From: Spisula solida
Lineage: Eukaryota; Mollusca; Bivalvia; Venerida; Mactridae
Length of the DNA: 64,000 nt
Assembly (NCBI GenBank): GCA_947247005.1
Contig: OX365946.1
Coordinates: 52,602,734 to 52,666,733 of the forward strand
Direction: 5' to 3'
The notes beneath the pieces are model-generated. The model searched no databases and had not been told where the DNA came from. It saw nothing but the letters and a program-made list of their open reading frames with translations. The stretch's first letter is position 1. Each line of letters begins with the position of its first letter. Below are positions 23,211-36,803 of this stretch, in pieces. The position numbers and the translations under genes were made by a program.

Positions 23211-23444
23211 TTCACGGTATGTATACCGATACACAGCTTCTCAGTTCCGTCAGAGAATTCTCCTGTTTTCATATGGCTCTGATGGAACTAAAAACCGCTC
23301 TAACGTTGTGATGGGACTCAGATGTCTGGTATCATAAATTCTATCAGAGCGTTAGAGCGGTTTTTAGTTCCGTCATGCCATATAAAAAACAGAACAGTTC
23401 TCTGACGGAACTGAAAAGCGGTGTATCGGGATACCTACCGTGAA
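23211..23444. mobile_element. MITE with ~95-bp inverted ends
   Basis: The left end runs from 'ttcacggtatgtatacc' through 'cagttccgtcagagaa' to 'ggaactaaaaaccgctctaa'. The right half is its near reverse complement. Only about 40 bp separates the arms. Open frames overlapping it at 22967-23282 are not genes. Confidence 0.8.
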
Positions 23445-26400
23445 ATCACTATTTTTCAAAACACTGGTTCGACACCGTGCCTCATTTGTATGGTCACCAC
23501 ACTCACAGACAAAGGTTCAGAGGGTGATTTGTTAGATGCCGGTCAAACAAAATTATTCCAGATTCACCAGTAGTACCGAATTACTAACAGTCTTGCTTGG
23601 AGTAACCTACCCTTACGTCTTGTTTCCAAACTTGTCATTTTCTAGAAGAGCCACCATTGTTTCGTGTAGATCACCTTACTAAGTTATCTAGAAGTGCCAA
23701 CCAGGTCAACAAGGCACATGTCACCGTATATAGTTTCTGCCAAATACAAATGTACATGCAAACTCGGACTTGCAACTTCTTCCACACATTCCTGTGGAAT
23801 AGTTACCTCCGCATATTGCAACACTGTCTTGTGTAGAACTATTCAATAAAGCAGTAGCCCCACTTTACCATTAGTGTAATAATAATTATATAGATAGACA
23901 GCAGTTATCTTTGTTTGTTCTTGTTCCTTGTTCTTTTCTTCTTTGTCAAGTGTGTACCGAACCTGCCAATAATACTCGAAAGAGGAGTGGAATAGTATGC
24001 CTAGATAAATAAAGTATGCATAGAATGAGGTCTATATGATAGGACGTGAAGTCCTGTTTTCCGACGCAATTGGTAATCATGTAGTGTAAGGAGCAAGTAA
24101 TTGAGGCTAAGGCGTGGCGAAACACTGCTGATTATCTCCCTTTTGGCTGCTTACGATTCATCAGTTGTATGCGTATAATACTGAACGGATTGGTTTAACG
24201 TCGATGCCATGTATTTTGAATGATGATGTTTTATTCAGGCATCGAATATGGTTATAATTTGATGTTTGATAACTGGTCGTAAACGGTTAAAAATAAAGAA
24301 AGTGCCTCTGTAAAGGTACCTTGCCCACGATACCTTATATATACAATTTTATGGTTTCTGTCAAATAAAACAAATCACTGTTAAATCTCGATCTCTACAC
24401 ACAGTCATCTGCAGAGGTAATACTTGGTAATTGTGATACGAAATTCGTGTTCCTACCTGGTAGGCTTTGTACTTCTTGTGGTCATGTGTACACGTGAAAT
24501 AACAAATGTCACATGGCTTATTGGAAAGGGAAGTAACTGCTACGATCAAGTACTCATAAAATAGTTACTTTTGGATTGTTTCCCTTTAACTGTAAACATT
24601 AAATTGTGTTGTTTAGAGTGAGCAAGACATAATTTATAATCCTTACAAGTCTATAGAGATCGGACATGACGCCTAACGTATGAGTGATTCTACATATTAG
24701 CATTTCATCATGTCTATAAATGAACACAGGAAGGTGTGACGTATTTTCATGTTTATTTTATTCACAATTTTAACTATAGGTGTATTCTAGGTTATGCATG
24801 TTTATGTACTTTAACCTTATAGTTTATAAGTTAATCCCCCTGTTTAGCTATCCAAGTTGGACATATACCTATAATAATAATAATTTTTATCTCAGTGACA
24901 TGTACATGTAGATAAACTAGAAATAACAGAAACATCACTTTTATAAGGTAACACAAATTTATGCTTTAATAATAAATTAAATGTAAATAGGCACATATTG
25001 CTACGAAATTTGATACCTAAGTGCTGATAAGCCCGATCTCACTAAAATGTGTGTGCTTCATTCAAGCTTCCATAATAAAATAATGCGGCCAGTGTTTTAG
25101 CTTTTTGTGTGAATAGAAAAAATGCAAGGATTTCCACTATTCTTGCCCAATATGGATTATCAGTAACTGTTACCTATAAAAAGACGTCATTATATATGAT
25201 AATGGAAACCAATTGCTTTACGTGAAATTTGCGAAGTTCAGCAGCAGATAAGTTCGATAATATTTGTGCACGTTTTCGTAATCGGTGTTGTTTAGTTAAC
25301 GTAAGAAGGACATGAATATTGAATTATTGACCCTATTCAAAGTATACATGGTGTTTCAAATGTAACATCAACCTGGTTAACTAAGTTGCTTTATACGATA
25401 AGTATTTCATCAACTCAACTATCAAGTTATCAAGTTATCAAGTTTTCAAGTTATCAAGTTCACAAATTGAAAAGTTCACTCCCCATGCGCCTACAAATGT
25501 GATACGAGAGGTACACAATACTTAAGTACAATATTTAATGCCTAGGTTGTGTAGTACATGCATTTATAGACATAAAATAAAAAAATGACTGATAATGTTA
25601 TTGTAATCGTAATTAAATGTAAGGCCCGTAATGTTCAAAGTGTAAAAGTGATAGTTTACATTATGATACACGTAAAGTACATGTATATTATATTTAAGTC
25701 CTGACAAAAACCAATTTCATTACAAAATTATTCAAACTCATGACGTTTGAAATACGTACAATTGGCGCGTTCCGCGACATTTAACTATTTAAGTTTGCTC
25801 ATACCCTTCATCTACAGATAATGATGAAATTTAAGAAAATTAAACATACGAACAAAGGACCCGAATTATCCACTTACACACACAATTCATGTCAACACAG
25901 TACCCCGTATGTCAACTAATTTTCATCGTTTTTGGTTGATTTTGTAATTTGACGATATTCGGATAATTTGCCTCATTTAAAATGATTTAGCATCAATTAA
26001 CAAGCAGTAAAATTCAGCCCACGATCTGAAAAGTTTTTGAAGTACCCCAGACGATCAATTTTCTTGTTCGCACATAAAATACGGCAGAAAATTGGTTTGG
26101 CGTTAAAAGTAAGTAAACCCACAAACATAATAGTATTTAGTATTTTTAATAAAAGTTTGCACTTTTTGTGTAGAATTTTAAACATTACGCACTTTATTAC
26201 TCATCGAAAATATATATTTTGTAACAGTGATACGTTTTCGGTGCGTCTACACCTATAAACACTTTAAAATAAGGAATGTCAAACTAGCAGCATATAAACC
26301 TAATCACTGTATGACGTATTGCTAGCAAAAGCATCTGTGATTAACGATCACTGTGTGACTTATTGGGAGGCTATACCATTCAAGGTGTATGACTTATTGC

Positions 26401-27560
26401 TAGTAAAAGCGTCTGTGATTAACGATATAACCATATCTATATAACAGCATAAATAATGATAATGTAGTCAGTAGAATAGTTTGTGTTTGGCGGACACGTG
26501 TTCTAGAATTCTTATCACCTCGGCCGTTATGGACTTCAATAGACTTACCAGAGAAAACGGAAATTACCGAGCTTTCACGATTGGTGTTCTTGTAATTCTT
26601 TATACTGATTTGGAGATATCCAACTATATCCATTATATATATATACTTTCCTAGTTCTAGAATATACCCGATACGATACGTATCACACGTTGATGATGAT
26701 AAGATATTATCTAACACGACTGGCCCGGTTGACGCAGTTAAGCGAGGTCGTACTGAGTTCGAGTCGCCCAAAGAATGATATTACCAACATGATGAACAAA
26801 CACAGAAAAAGTGTTGTAATACATTGTTATTATCGGAATGCATTTGTTTATAGCATGCGCATATACTTTCAACACCAAAACAGAAGTGTGTTCTTCCGTC
26901 TGCGAAACGTTCATAATTTGAGCCTTATATCAATGGGCTCTCTTTCTACAGGACCTTGTGCACTCGGTGTTTTACATCACTTAGTTTACCGACAAATTTT
27001 ACAGTCAGAAGTTTTAAACGAACTCTTAAATATATCATTCAAGCCACAAAGCACCCTTATCGCTAAGATTTTATAACCATCAGTAACTTTAGAAAATACT
27101 AACTGCCATGCGACGATGATAATATCTCATAATTTTATTCGTCATTTCAATATGGTTACCAAGATGGCGTCTATTATGTATTTTGTATGCATGTACCTGT
27201 CAAATTTATTTGTTAAAATTTAAATTTGCCCATCATTTTATGAGCCCACATTTAGCATAGTATAAGAACACGAATAAATCATGTCAATGAACAACACTAC
27301 TTCGTAAATACATTTAAACAGTAATTGCCGAAACATTGGCGAACTAATTTCTCCGTATTGTTAAAATTCATTTCACTGAGTAATTGAAATTTTTAAAATT
27401 TAGTAGATGCAATCAAAAATCTTACGAGCAATTGAATTTGTCCCGGTGACACGCGACAGTAGGCTGGTATAGAAATTCCAACGATTAATTTTCCTACATA
27501 TGTTGGTACATTTATGAGGTGTACACAGTGAGGCAACACAACTATCGATGTTATGCTGAT
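23445..27560. other. no gene identified
   Basis: AT-rich sequence. An 8-bp repeat 'atcaagtt' (about 25423-25465) is the only tandem repeat noticed. The frames at 26400-26771 and 26690-27076 lack domains, and the latter starts at TTG. Confidence 0.4.
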
Positions 27561-27579
27561 ATAGACCGCAACTTTATGT

Positions 27580-27835
27580 TTCAGGCTGCTGTGTTGTCAC
27601 ATTCACGTCAGTTAGGCCACTCGGTTGCGTCGTCAACTACACATCGGTCAGGCCACAAGGCTGCTGCGTCGACAACTTCACACTGGTTAGGCAGCTAGGC
27701 TGCTTTGTCGTCAAGGTCATGCGGTCAGGCCACTAGGCTAGTGTGTCGCCAAGTTCATGCCATTTGGTCCTCTAGGCTGCTAGGCTGTCGTCAGGTTCGC
27801 GCCAATTAGGCCATTAAACTGCTGGCGTCGTTAAT
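27580..27835 (+). repeat. degenerate array of ~45-50-bp 'aggctgctgtgtcgtcaa' units
   Basis: About five diverged copies. The phrase resembles the array at 40280-41560, suggesting a shared repeat origin. Confidence 0.6.
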
Positions 27836-27849
27836 AATTTAATACATGT

Positions 27850-28110
27850 TAAACAACTGTTGATGATGTTAATGTTGATGTTGATTCTGGTTTTGTTTAT
27901 ATAGATGGTTGTGATGCTGGGGTTTATATCAGTATATGTTTATATCGGTAATTTTAGTTCATAATGTTGATGATGTAATGTTGTTCCGTTTTTTCTGTTT
28001 ATGCTGATGATAGTGATGTTGATGCTGAAGTGGCTGTTGATGATGTTTGTGTCGATGTTGATGTTGTTTCGTTAATGACAGATATTCTGATGTTTATATT
28101 GCTTATGTTA
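27850..28110 (+). repeat. GATGTT-rich low-complexity tract
   Basis: Irregular trinucleotide-like repetition of 'gttgatgat'. Confidence 0.6.
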
Positions 28111-28852
28111 TTTTGTTAATGTTTATAAAATATTTAAAGGAAACGTGTATGTTTGTTGAGCGTTGACCTGCTTTCAAGACATCTAAATATACTCCCGTAA
28201 TTATATAAATGTCAAGATAAATTAGAAAAGACAAGTAATTCGTTAATATGTTCAAGCCGTTGACTATTGACAACGGTTAGACGTATATTTTATGTATCAG
28301 ATGCACGGATTATGGTAGGTTATAGGTCATGTTTTGACTGTTGCGTACAATTTGACATACATGGTGTTCTCTCGGTTTACATTGAATACGTAATGAGACC
28401 ATATCAAAGTTGTTTCTACAAGGCAGGCATCTTGGGTGTTGAATTGACGCTAGTCGAGTTGACAAGTTGTATTGTTATGCGAAACATAGCTATGGGCTAC
28501 CGACATAAGAGTACGTCTGGTTTGTAAAAAACATATAATTGAACGCGTGCTTTATACTATTTTGGGAGATTTTATTTTGAAATAGGATTTTTTTTCGAAA
28601 CTAAAATTCTGTTCAGCGTTCGAAGTACACAAAGCTGAATTGAATCAGGTTTTACGTTTTATAAAGATGCAGTGTTCACAATGCTTGTTAAAATTAACAA
28701 TACAGACACGTGTACTAGCTTTACAGAACAGACAAAGCTTTCCATGACGACCAATTAACGAAACAATGCATGTTCGCATCGGGATGATATTAAATGATAA
28801 ACTGGTATCTAATATTTCGATTTGATCTAACATACAAAGCATGTATTTATTA

Positions 28853-28930
28853 GTCCTCTACCGGTTTTTGACCGGAGGGGACTATAGGTTTGCCCTCCGT
28901 CCGTCTGTCCGTCCGTCAGTCAGTCCGTCA

Positions 28931-28961
<31 letters not shown>

Positions 28962-29299
28962 CGTCCGTCAAAAAATCTGGATCCTGACATAACGCAAACA
29001 GTTTCCAAGCTAGGTTTATGAAACTTGGTATGTGGATAGGGGACAATAAGGGGATAATGCACGTCTAAAAATATTTTGATTGCTATGGCGACAGAAAGAG
29101 TGAAAATATGCCCAAATCTGGATCCTGCCAGCCATAACTCAAACAGTTTCCAAGCCAGGTTTATCAAACTTGGTACAATGTATGTGGATATGGGCCAATA
29201 AGGGGATTATGCGCGTCTAAAGATGTTTTGATTCTGACAAAAATTGAGGTTGTTATGGCAACAGAAACATTGAAAATGGCTTCAAACCGGTAGGGGACT
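28853..29299. mobile_element. non-autonomous TIR element with internal duplication
   Basis: Terminal repeats AGTCCTCTACCGGTTT (28853-28868) and AAACCGGTAGGGGACT (29284-29299) are inverted with one mismatch. Inside are a TCCG/TCAG microsatellite (28895-28970) and two diverged direct copies of a ~140-bp segment, each starting 'aaatctggatcctg'. No transposase frame is present. Target-site duplication is unclear. Confidence 0.75.
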
Positions 29300-30375
29300 T
29301 CTGTATTGCTTGCAATTCTTAATTACTTGTTATATTGTGTTTTACTTTTGTATATTCTACTGATTAATAGAAAAAAATGGACTGACAAACTGAACGCAGG
29401 TGACTATAAAATAGTAATCTAGTCATACGTGTTAAGATAGTTTCACGATTATAATTTTATTAGCAATAAACAAAGACGAATGAAAGAAATACATTATAAA
29501 TCATTATACAGGTTTGCTGTTAGCTTGTGAAATTCATAATATGAGTTTAGAGTATGGAAAGATATTAATGATTATTTTAAAAAGGCAGGTTAAACAAACC
29601 CACTTATAAGCCCAGGTATTAACATATGCAATAAAAGTGACAGAAAGCTGATATTCATCATTTGAACATAAATGTCGAAAAACTATCGTAAATTATGAAA
29701 AAGCAAAATACATGGCCATCGTTGAATGACTTGGTCGTTCAGAGCGTGCAAATTAATGATGAAACGCTACTTTCGGAACTTCTTTGTTATCACCATAGAT
29801 ATGTTTATGATTTGTTTTATCAATGAGTTTTCTAGTCAGAGCGTCTTCAGCTTATTCCATTCACTCTCTGACAATGACAATGTAACAATACCGTCTACAC
29901 CATCAGTATCTTTCATCAATCTAATCACTATGATAAAATCTCTGATATCTCACTAGAGTTGATAACTACAATACCCACCCTTAGATTATACCGATACTAG
30001 CCCTTAATTTATTAAAACGTTAGCCCCCCTCAATGTGTTCATTGATATCGATTTTATCAGATTAGAAAGTAAAAAAAAAGAAATTTGCTTTTTTAGACGT
30101 AGGATAGTTTGTACCTAATAAAATTCACAGCCCGCCCAAAACAATTCCAACATACCTATGGTTTCGGATACGTGACTTCTATGTGCTTAAATATCGAAAT
30201 GTGTTCTCTTATCGGTTCCTTTTGGAATATTGTAATTTTCTCCTGGTTAAATTGTGATTATGTTATTGGTTGTAAACGCCTTTTGCATCATTTTGAAGTC
30301 CATCGTACAACTGCGTCGTCTATATGTACTTCAAACAGGCATTTAGACCTTTACTGTTTCTGTTGAGTGTTCAAT
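29300..30375. other. no gene identified
   Basis: AT-rich unique-type DNA. Short frames at 29726-29956 and 30109-30366 have no recognisable features. Confidence 0.5.
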
Positions 30376-30379
30376 GTAC

Positions 30380-31392
30380 GCTGACCTTGTGATGTGTGGT
30401 TCGTCCTTGTGATGTGAGGTTCGTCCTTGTGATGTGTGGTTCGTCCTTGTGATGTGAGGTTCGTCCTTGTGATGTGTGGTTCGTCCTTGTGATGTGTGGT
30501 TCGTCCTTGTGATGTGTGGTTTGTCCTTGCGATGTGTGGTTCGTCCATGTGATGTGAGGTTCGTCCTTGCGATGTGTGGTTCGTCCTTGTGATGTGTGGT
30601 TCGTCCTTGCGATGTGTGGTTCGTCCTTGCGACGTGTGGTTCGTCTTTGCGATGTGTGGTTCGTCCTTGCGATGTGTGGTTTGTCCTTGCGATGTGTGGT
30701 TCGTCCTTGCGATGTGTGGTTCGTCCTTGCGATGTGTGGTTCGTCCTTGCGATGTGTTGTTCGTCCTTGCGATGTGTGGTTCGTCCTTGCGATGTGTGGT
30801 TTGTCCTTGCGATGTGTGGTTCGTCCTTGCGATGTGTGGTTCGTCCTTGCGATGTGTGGTTCGTCCTTGCGATGTGTGGTTCGTCCTTGCGATGTGTGGT
30901 TCGTCATTGCGATGTGTGGTTCGTCCTTGCGATGTGTGGTTCGTCCTTGCGATGTGTGGTTTGTCCTTGCGATGTGTGGTTCGTCCTTGCGATGTGTGGT
31001 TCGTCCTTGCGATGTGTGGTTCGTCCTTGCGATGTGTGGTTCGTCCTTGCGATGTGTGGTTCGTCCTTGCGATGTGTGGTTCGTCCTTGTGATGTGAGGT
31101 TCGTCCTTGCGATGTGTGGTTCGTCCTTGTGATGTGAGGTTCGTCCATGTGATGTGTGGTTCGTCCTTGTGATGTGTGGTTCGTCCATGTAATGTGTGGT
31201 TCGTCCTTGGGATGTGTGGTTCGTCCTTGCGATGTGTGGTACGTCCTTCTGATGTGTGGTTCGTCCTTGCGATGTGTGGTTCGTCCTTGTGATGTGAGGT
31301 TCGTCCTTGTGATGTGAGGTTCGTCCTTGTGATGTGAGGTTCTTCCTTGTGATGTGAGGTTCGTCCTTGTGATGTGAGGTTCGTCCTTGCGA
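30380..31392 (+). repeat. 20-bp minisatellite
   Basis: About 50 copies of 'gtccttgcgatgtgtggttc'. The central part is nearly uniform; both edges are enriched in the variant 'gtccttgtgatgtgaggttc'. Frames of up to 265 codons across it are by-products. Confidence 0.97.
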
Positions 31393-32445
31393 CGCGTTCT
31401 GGTTATGTTTGACTGACTGTCGTACTGGAGTGTCGGGTTTGGTTGTTGCTGGCCCGTGCTCTGGTTATGTTTGACTGACTGTCGTACTGGAGAGTCGGGT
31501 TTGGTTGTTGCTGGCCCGTGCTCTGGTTATGTTTGACTGACTGTCGTACTGGAGTTTCGGGTTTGGTTGTTGCTGGCCCTTGCTCTAGTTATGTTTGACT
31601 GACTGTCGGACTGGAGTTTCGGGTTTGATTGTTGCTGGCCCTTGCTCTAGTTATGTTTGATTGACTGTCGGACTGGAGTTTCGGGTTTGGTTGTTGCTGG
31701 CCCTTGCTCTGGTTATGTTTGACTGACTGTCGGACTGGAGTGTCGGGTTTGGTTGTTGCTGGTCCTAGCTCTGGTTATGTTTGACTGACTGTCGGACTGG
31801 AGTGTCGGGTTTGGTTGTTGCTGGTCCTTGCTCTGGTTATGTTTGACTGACTGTCGGACTGGAGTGTCGGGTTTGGTTGTTGCTGGCCCTTGCTCTAGTT
31901 ATGTTTGACTGACTGTCGGACTGGAGTGTCGGGTTTGGTTGTTGCTGGTCCTTGCTCTGGTTATGTTTGACTGACTGTCGTACTGGAGTGTCGGATTTGG
32001 TTGTTGCTGGCCCTTGCTCTGGTTATGTTTGACTGACTGTCGGACTGGAGTGTCGGGTTTGGTAGTTGCTGGCCCTTGCTCTGGTTATGTTTGACTGACT
32101 GTCGGACTGGAGTGTCGGGTTTGGTTGTTGCTGGCCCTTGCTCTGGTTATGTTTGACTGACTGTCGTACTGGAGTGTCGGGTTTGGTTGTTGCTGGCCCT
32201 TGCTCTGGTTATGTTTGACTGACTGTCGGACTGGAGTGTCGGGTTTGGTTGTTGCTGGCCCTTGCTCTGGTTATGTTTGATTGACTGTCGGACTGGAGTT
32301 TCGGGTTTGGTTGTTGCTGGTCCTTGCTCTGGTTATGTTTGATTGACTGTCGGACTGGAGTTTCGGGTTTGGTTGTTGCTGGTCCTTGCTCTGGTTATGT
32401 TTGATTGACTGTAGGACTGGAGTGTCGGGTTTGGTTGTTGCTGGC
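31393..32445 (+). repeat. 62-bp minisatellite abutting the 20-bp array
   Basis: About 17 copies of a unit containing 'tctggttatgtttgactgac' and 'ttggttgttgctggccc'. The junction with the 20-bp array is abrupt (near 31393), with no spacer. Confidence 0.97.
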
Positions 32446-35400
32446 CATTGTTTGTTTGTTTGTCCTTGTTACTTGTATTTTCTTTTTCTGTTTTCATGCT
32501 TTGTCGTTTTTGTTGAGTGCTGCCTTCCATTTGTTATTCTCGTTTTACGTTGTTAGGTTGTATGCGTCTGTCATACATGCGATGTGCACATTAAGAGAAA
32601 AATGAAAAACCCTTTCCTTCACAACGGCATGAATTTGAATACTAGTTAATACTAGTCTATCAGGCTGAATAATAATGTATTGTGATACAAATTTGGTTTT
32701 TCCTGCAAATTGCGAAACGTGACCTGATAGGCTTACCAATAACCAACACTTTTCAATAATGTGTATGGAGATTGTTCGTATCATACCAGTATATTAAAAG
32801 TGGATTAAGGCCTCTTTCGAGTAGAGTGCTGAGACCAAACTCACATATTTGTGCATTTAAATCAGACGCTGGTAAAACTGTACACCGTATGTGCGGTATA
32901 CGCATCTGTTATTTATGGCTTGTAAACGTTCCAGTAACTCGAGTTTTGCGCCACGTGGCTTCGAGTATTCATAACTACAAAAAAAAATCTTCAAAATTCA
33001 TTCATGATAAATTATCACTGCATAATTTTATGGCATTGCGTTTCGTTCGTATACCTATCCTCATTTTATGAATGGCTTCGTACTGCACCACAGGGCTCCT
33101 GCATGTACAATACATACACTAAATATAGGCACGCGTGCTGCCCATGCAGGCGACGTACCGTGTACCGATTGCAAAAAAGCGAAATAATTTCGCCGACGTT
33201 TTAATTGGTTGACAGAATTTTAAATTGATAACGATCGCGTGTCACTGTATGTTAATATATGAAATGTGTTGTGTGTTATATTTCATCACTAGATGCGAGT
33301 GTCGGCGCTGGTTGCTTCAATGAATATTAAGGATTGTAAGTAGAGCTTCACAGAGCTCGGCATTTGTACGATTGCATTAGACCATATCAAGCGAAATTAA
33401 TTACTAAACTAAATGTATACTGCAAACACTCCAGAGCAACCCTCCTTAAAACGACATCCTCTCTTAAGCAACGTAAGCATTTTCGTCGTTCCAGAAGTAA
33501 CCATTGCCTATAAATCTTACCTCTTCAGGACAATAACCTCGGTACAACAACAAAGCTCAGATTTCTCTAAGTGTATTGCTCTAAAGAGTTTGCACTGTAG
33601 TTGCATCGTTTTTAAATCGTTAAAACAAGTTTAAATTTTAAAACAAACTCTCTCGAATGGGATTTACGCTTCATCGGTTTCAAATTATATAATAAATTAT
33701 ATACGTATACGTGTCAAACTTGTGAATATTTGCTTAGATTCTTAAATAACCATCGCCGGATAGTACAAAAACGTGTTGACAAATACGACTTAGGAGAGTA
33801 ATTGAAGATACTACAGATGAGGCTGAAGTCTCGTTATTAACGAGAATAGAGAAAACAATCTCAACGAACTATATGTATCCAATAGTATAGCCATCAATTT
33901 TACTTTCAACATTTTGGTATGTTTATTTGGATAGCTTGTGGTACACAATACAGTTTGCTTAATAGAGACACCTCATGAATATTAATGAGATACGAAAATG
34001 TTAGTATGAACAAAAGGTTTGATACTATGTATGGGGTTAACTGAATAAAAAAGAAAACCAAATGATATGTGAAACATTTTACTTTGTTAAGTGTGAGGTT
34101 ACTAAACAAATACCGACTATCAGTTTACATTCTCCGTTGTATATCAGATTCTCAAATGACTTAAATGTACCAACAAACGAAATACTTGGTAGGCCAATAA
34201 ATGTGTCTCTCTAGGTTTCACACGTTGATGCAAATAATTTAACGATTTGTCACTGTACTAGTAGATGTCTAAGTGTACTGTGCATTACACGAGTTGTGAA
34301 AATAATAAACAGCTAATATATATCTTATAAAGCGTAATGTGTAATTGAATCTAAACATGCTTTTCCTTAATTGTATCTAAAGCTGAGACAAAATATCACC
34401 ATCGACTATAATTATATGAGTGCACCCAGTCTGTCATTTCTCTATGGCAACCAGACAAAGCCGTCCACACCCAATATAATTAATTAACTATGCCAAACAT
34501 ATATATATGCAAAAAGACCGCATGTACATGCATGCATTGTAAGTAGATAGTAGAAGAAATGATTTGTCAGTATGACATTTTTTAATATTTATTTTCGTGT
34601 GACCTCGCATTTGTCCTTGTAAATGACTTTGGAATATTACAAAGATCATTTCCAGTGTTGTTGCCTTGATCATGAATTGATGCATGTTTGAAAATTGGTG
34701 TTACAGCCTTTGACCTAAAGCATGAAGACAGCATGTTCATGATCAACTTTTTCCCGATTTTGCACTTTTACTTTAAAGCTTATAATTCCTGAACGGAATA
34801 AAATGTCAAATTTGTACATAGCACAAAAGTGTATTTAATCTTTACTCGATATCTTGATTATTTTGAATTAAGCTTAAATTTAAAGCATTTTGGTCCTTTT
34901 TAACTTTGAAAAGTATCACTCTCGAAGTGAATGACGGCCATCTTGGTCGACATCTTGGATTTTTGTCCTCACGACAAATTTGCAAGTCATGCCTACAGTT
35001 TGATAATCATCAGACTGTTCCAAACATTTTATACTACAGTATGTAAGGTTTTTTAATTCTACAGTACATGATTGTATTATGTACTAGGATTTTATAAAGT
35101 TTGTTTGGCTTGAATTTAACTTGTATTAGATCTAGTAACATAATAAGATTCATTACTTGCTGTGTCCACTTTGAATATTTAAAAAGGTTTATTGTTTATA
35201 CAATTGGGTGCTGAAGTATTAGATTGATCTGAAAAATGATGAAGTGTTTCCTTAATGCTTATAACATTTTCAACATATTAAACACACTCATATGAAATCG
35301 GATAAAGCGATTTATGCTGATTCACCTAACATCGTAGCTGATTTGCACTTACTAGCAACTCATTGAATTAAATCAAATGGGTTGCCGCTAGGAGAACGTT

Positions 35401-36179
35401 CGATTATTATATATTACATGTTAATGTATTTCGGTTTTATCAAATGATCATACCTGTCAAATCTTTCGACTAATATAATGGCAAGTCACTAATTCGCCGA
35501 AGACGGTACGGTATCAGATAAAAGTTGCTTTTTATCGAAGCATGCAGCCTGTCGCGTGTGTTTGTAATAGGTTGAAATGGGAATTAAAATAATCAGCGTG
35601 ATAAGTTAATACAAATGATATAACTAAAACATTTGCTGACATTTTTACTAGCAATCTAAATCAAATCTGATACACTGTCAGCTAATGTGTTTCTTATTCT
35701 ATATATGCTTCGATTTCTCTTTAATGTTTAGCTCACCTGATTACGATGTTTCGTTTAGCATATTACTTAGAAGTCATCTGTACCTACCTCATGTAGGTTA
35801 AAGACCGGCCAGGGCAAAATTCAAACTGAAAAATGACAGGATATTCGAGGTGGGGCATTCAAGGAGAGCGATTTAAGGCTTTCATGATGGCCCTCTTGCT
35901 AGTGTCAATGCCTTACAGCTCTTATATGAAACCTTTCAAATTGCTGTCATGCCAGATCATTCACAGTTGACCTAACAGTTTGGTTTATTTCAATTAATAT
36001 TTTGATCCGGTATATGTGTACATCACAAACGAATAAACCCTATAGTGCACTTCAGATCTTGCTACCAGAAGGAATGATTTCCTCGTCGTATAAAGAGGAA
36101 CAATCACGAGTTGTCAATAGATATACACGTAATAATATTTCCTAAACGAGTTTAATATGAGTTCAAACGTTTACACACG
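32446..36179. other. no gene identified; scattered repeat traces
   Basis: 'ctccagagcaaccctcc' at 33428 resembles 13005-13020. 'gacggccatcttgg' and 'gacatcttggattt' at 34930-34965 resemble the foldback-element arms. 'tttagctcacctga' at 35728 resembles a Helitron-like end. No coding exon is supported. Confidence 0.4.
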
Positions 36180-36395
36180 CTCAAAGGCGCTTTTCATTTA
36201 GTGTGACAGCCACATGGGCACAAATGCATCCTCGACCAGTGCAGATACAACATGGTCTGATCAGAGGGACAGACTGAGAGAAAGCCATCGAAGGGAGATG
36301 TCAGCGCTGCAGGAGTAGGCCTAGCTATCATTTCGAATAGATAGTCTGATTCTTTAATGTACCTAGTGTATAGCACCGATATACCAAGAAAATAT
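36180..36395 (-). mobile_element. SINE family A, headless copy
   Basis: Reverse complement of the 22309-22749 body: matches 'tatcggtgctatacac', 'cactggtagaggatgca' and 'tttctctcagcctgtccc' with scattered differences. The tRNA head is missing. Confidence 0.7.
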
Positions 36396-36461
36396 TATTC
36401 CATACTGCTCCCTGCATCTTTAGACAGGACAAACATACATGTTAACTGCAAACCATTTCTA

Positions 36462-36803
36462 AAATAAAAATAAATATACAATATTTATATAGCGCCTTTT
36501 TCCTGCGAGCGCACATCCAAATGCACTTTACATTATATTATAAAATTAGATACAGGCATGTGCGGCGCTGCAGAAGTGCGGTTAGCTTTATTTCGAATAG
36601 ACAGTCTGGTTCTTTAATGTGCCGGTGTATAGCACCGATACACAGCTTCCTGGCACCTTTACCCAGATACTTTGCATTACACAGGGCCAGATATAGCGGG
36701 AAATATTATAAATATTTGAGATATAGTACATGCCGGGGATTGAACCTACGACCTCTGGATTGACAGTCACAGTGTGTTACCACTTCAAGCTACCGTCGCC
36801 GAT
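36462..36803 (-). mobile_element. SINE family A, copy with tRNA head
   Basis: On the minus strand the head ('ggtagcttgaagtggtaac', 'ggttcaatcccc') is followed by 'gctgtgtatcggtgctatac' and the 'gcgctatataaatattgtat' tail. The middle segment present at 22600 is absent. It lies 70 bp from the headless copy in the same orientation. Confidence 0.75.

Noticed and set aside
22967..23282. Overlapping frames on both strands
   Set aside because: They overlap the MITE at 23211-23444 and have no domain or splice support.
26690..27076. 128-codon plus-strand frame
   Set aside because: It begins at TTG, overlaps a minus-strand frame of similar length, and its peptide has no recognisable motif. A tRNA-like trace inside it suggests repeat origin.
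30351..31188. Frames of 94-265 codons on both strands, such as the repeated HIARTNHTSQGRT peptide
   Set aside because: By-product of the 20-bp array. Three plus-strand and several minus-strand frames are open at once.
30380..32445. CRISPR-like regular repeats
   Set aside because: The units are contiguous, with no unique spacers, and the genome is eukaryotic. They are minisatellites.
33292..33342. Short ATG frame (MRVSALVASMNIKD) ending at a possible donor ATT|GTAAGT
   Set aside because: It is too short and unsupported; no downstream exon or promoter element was found.
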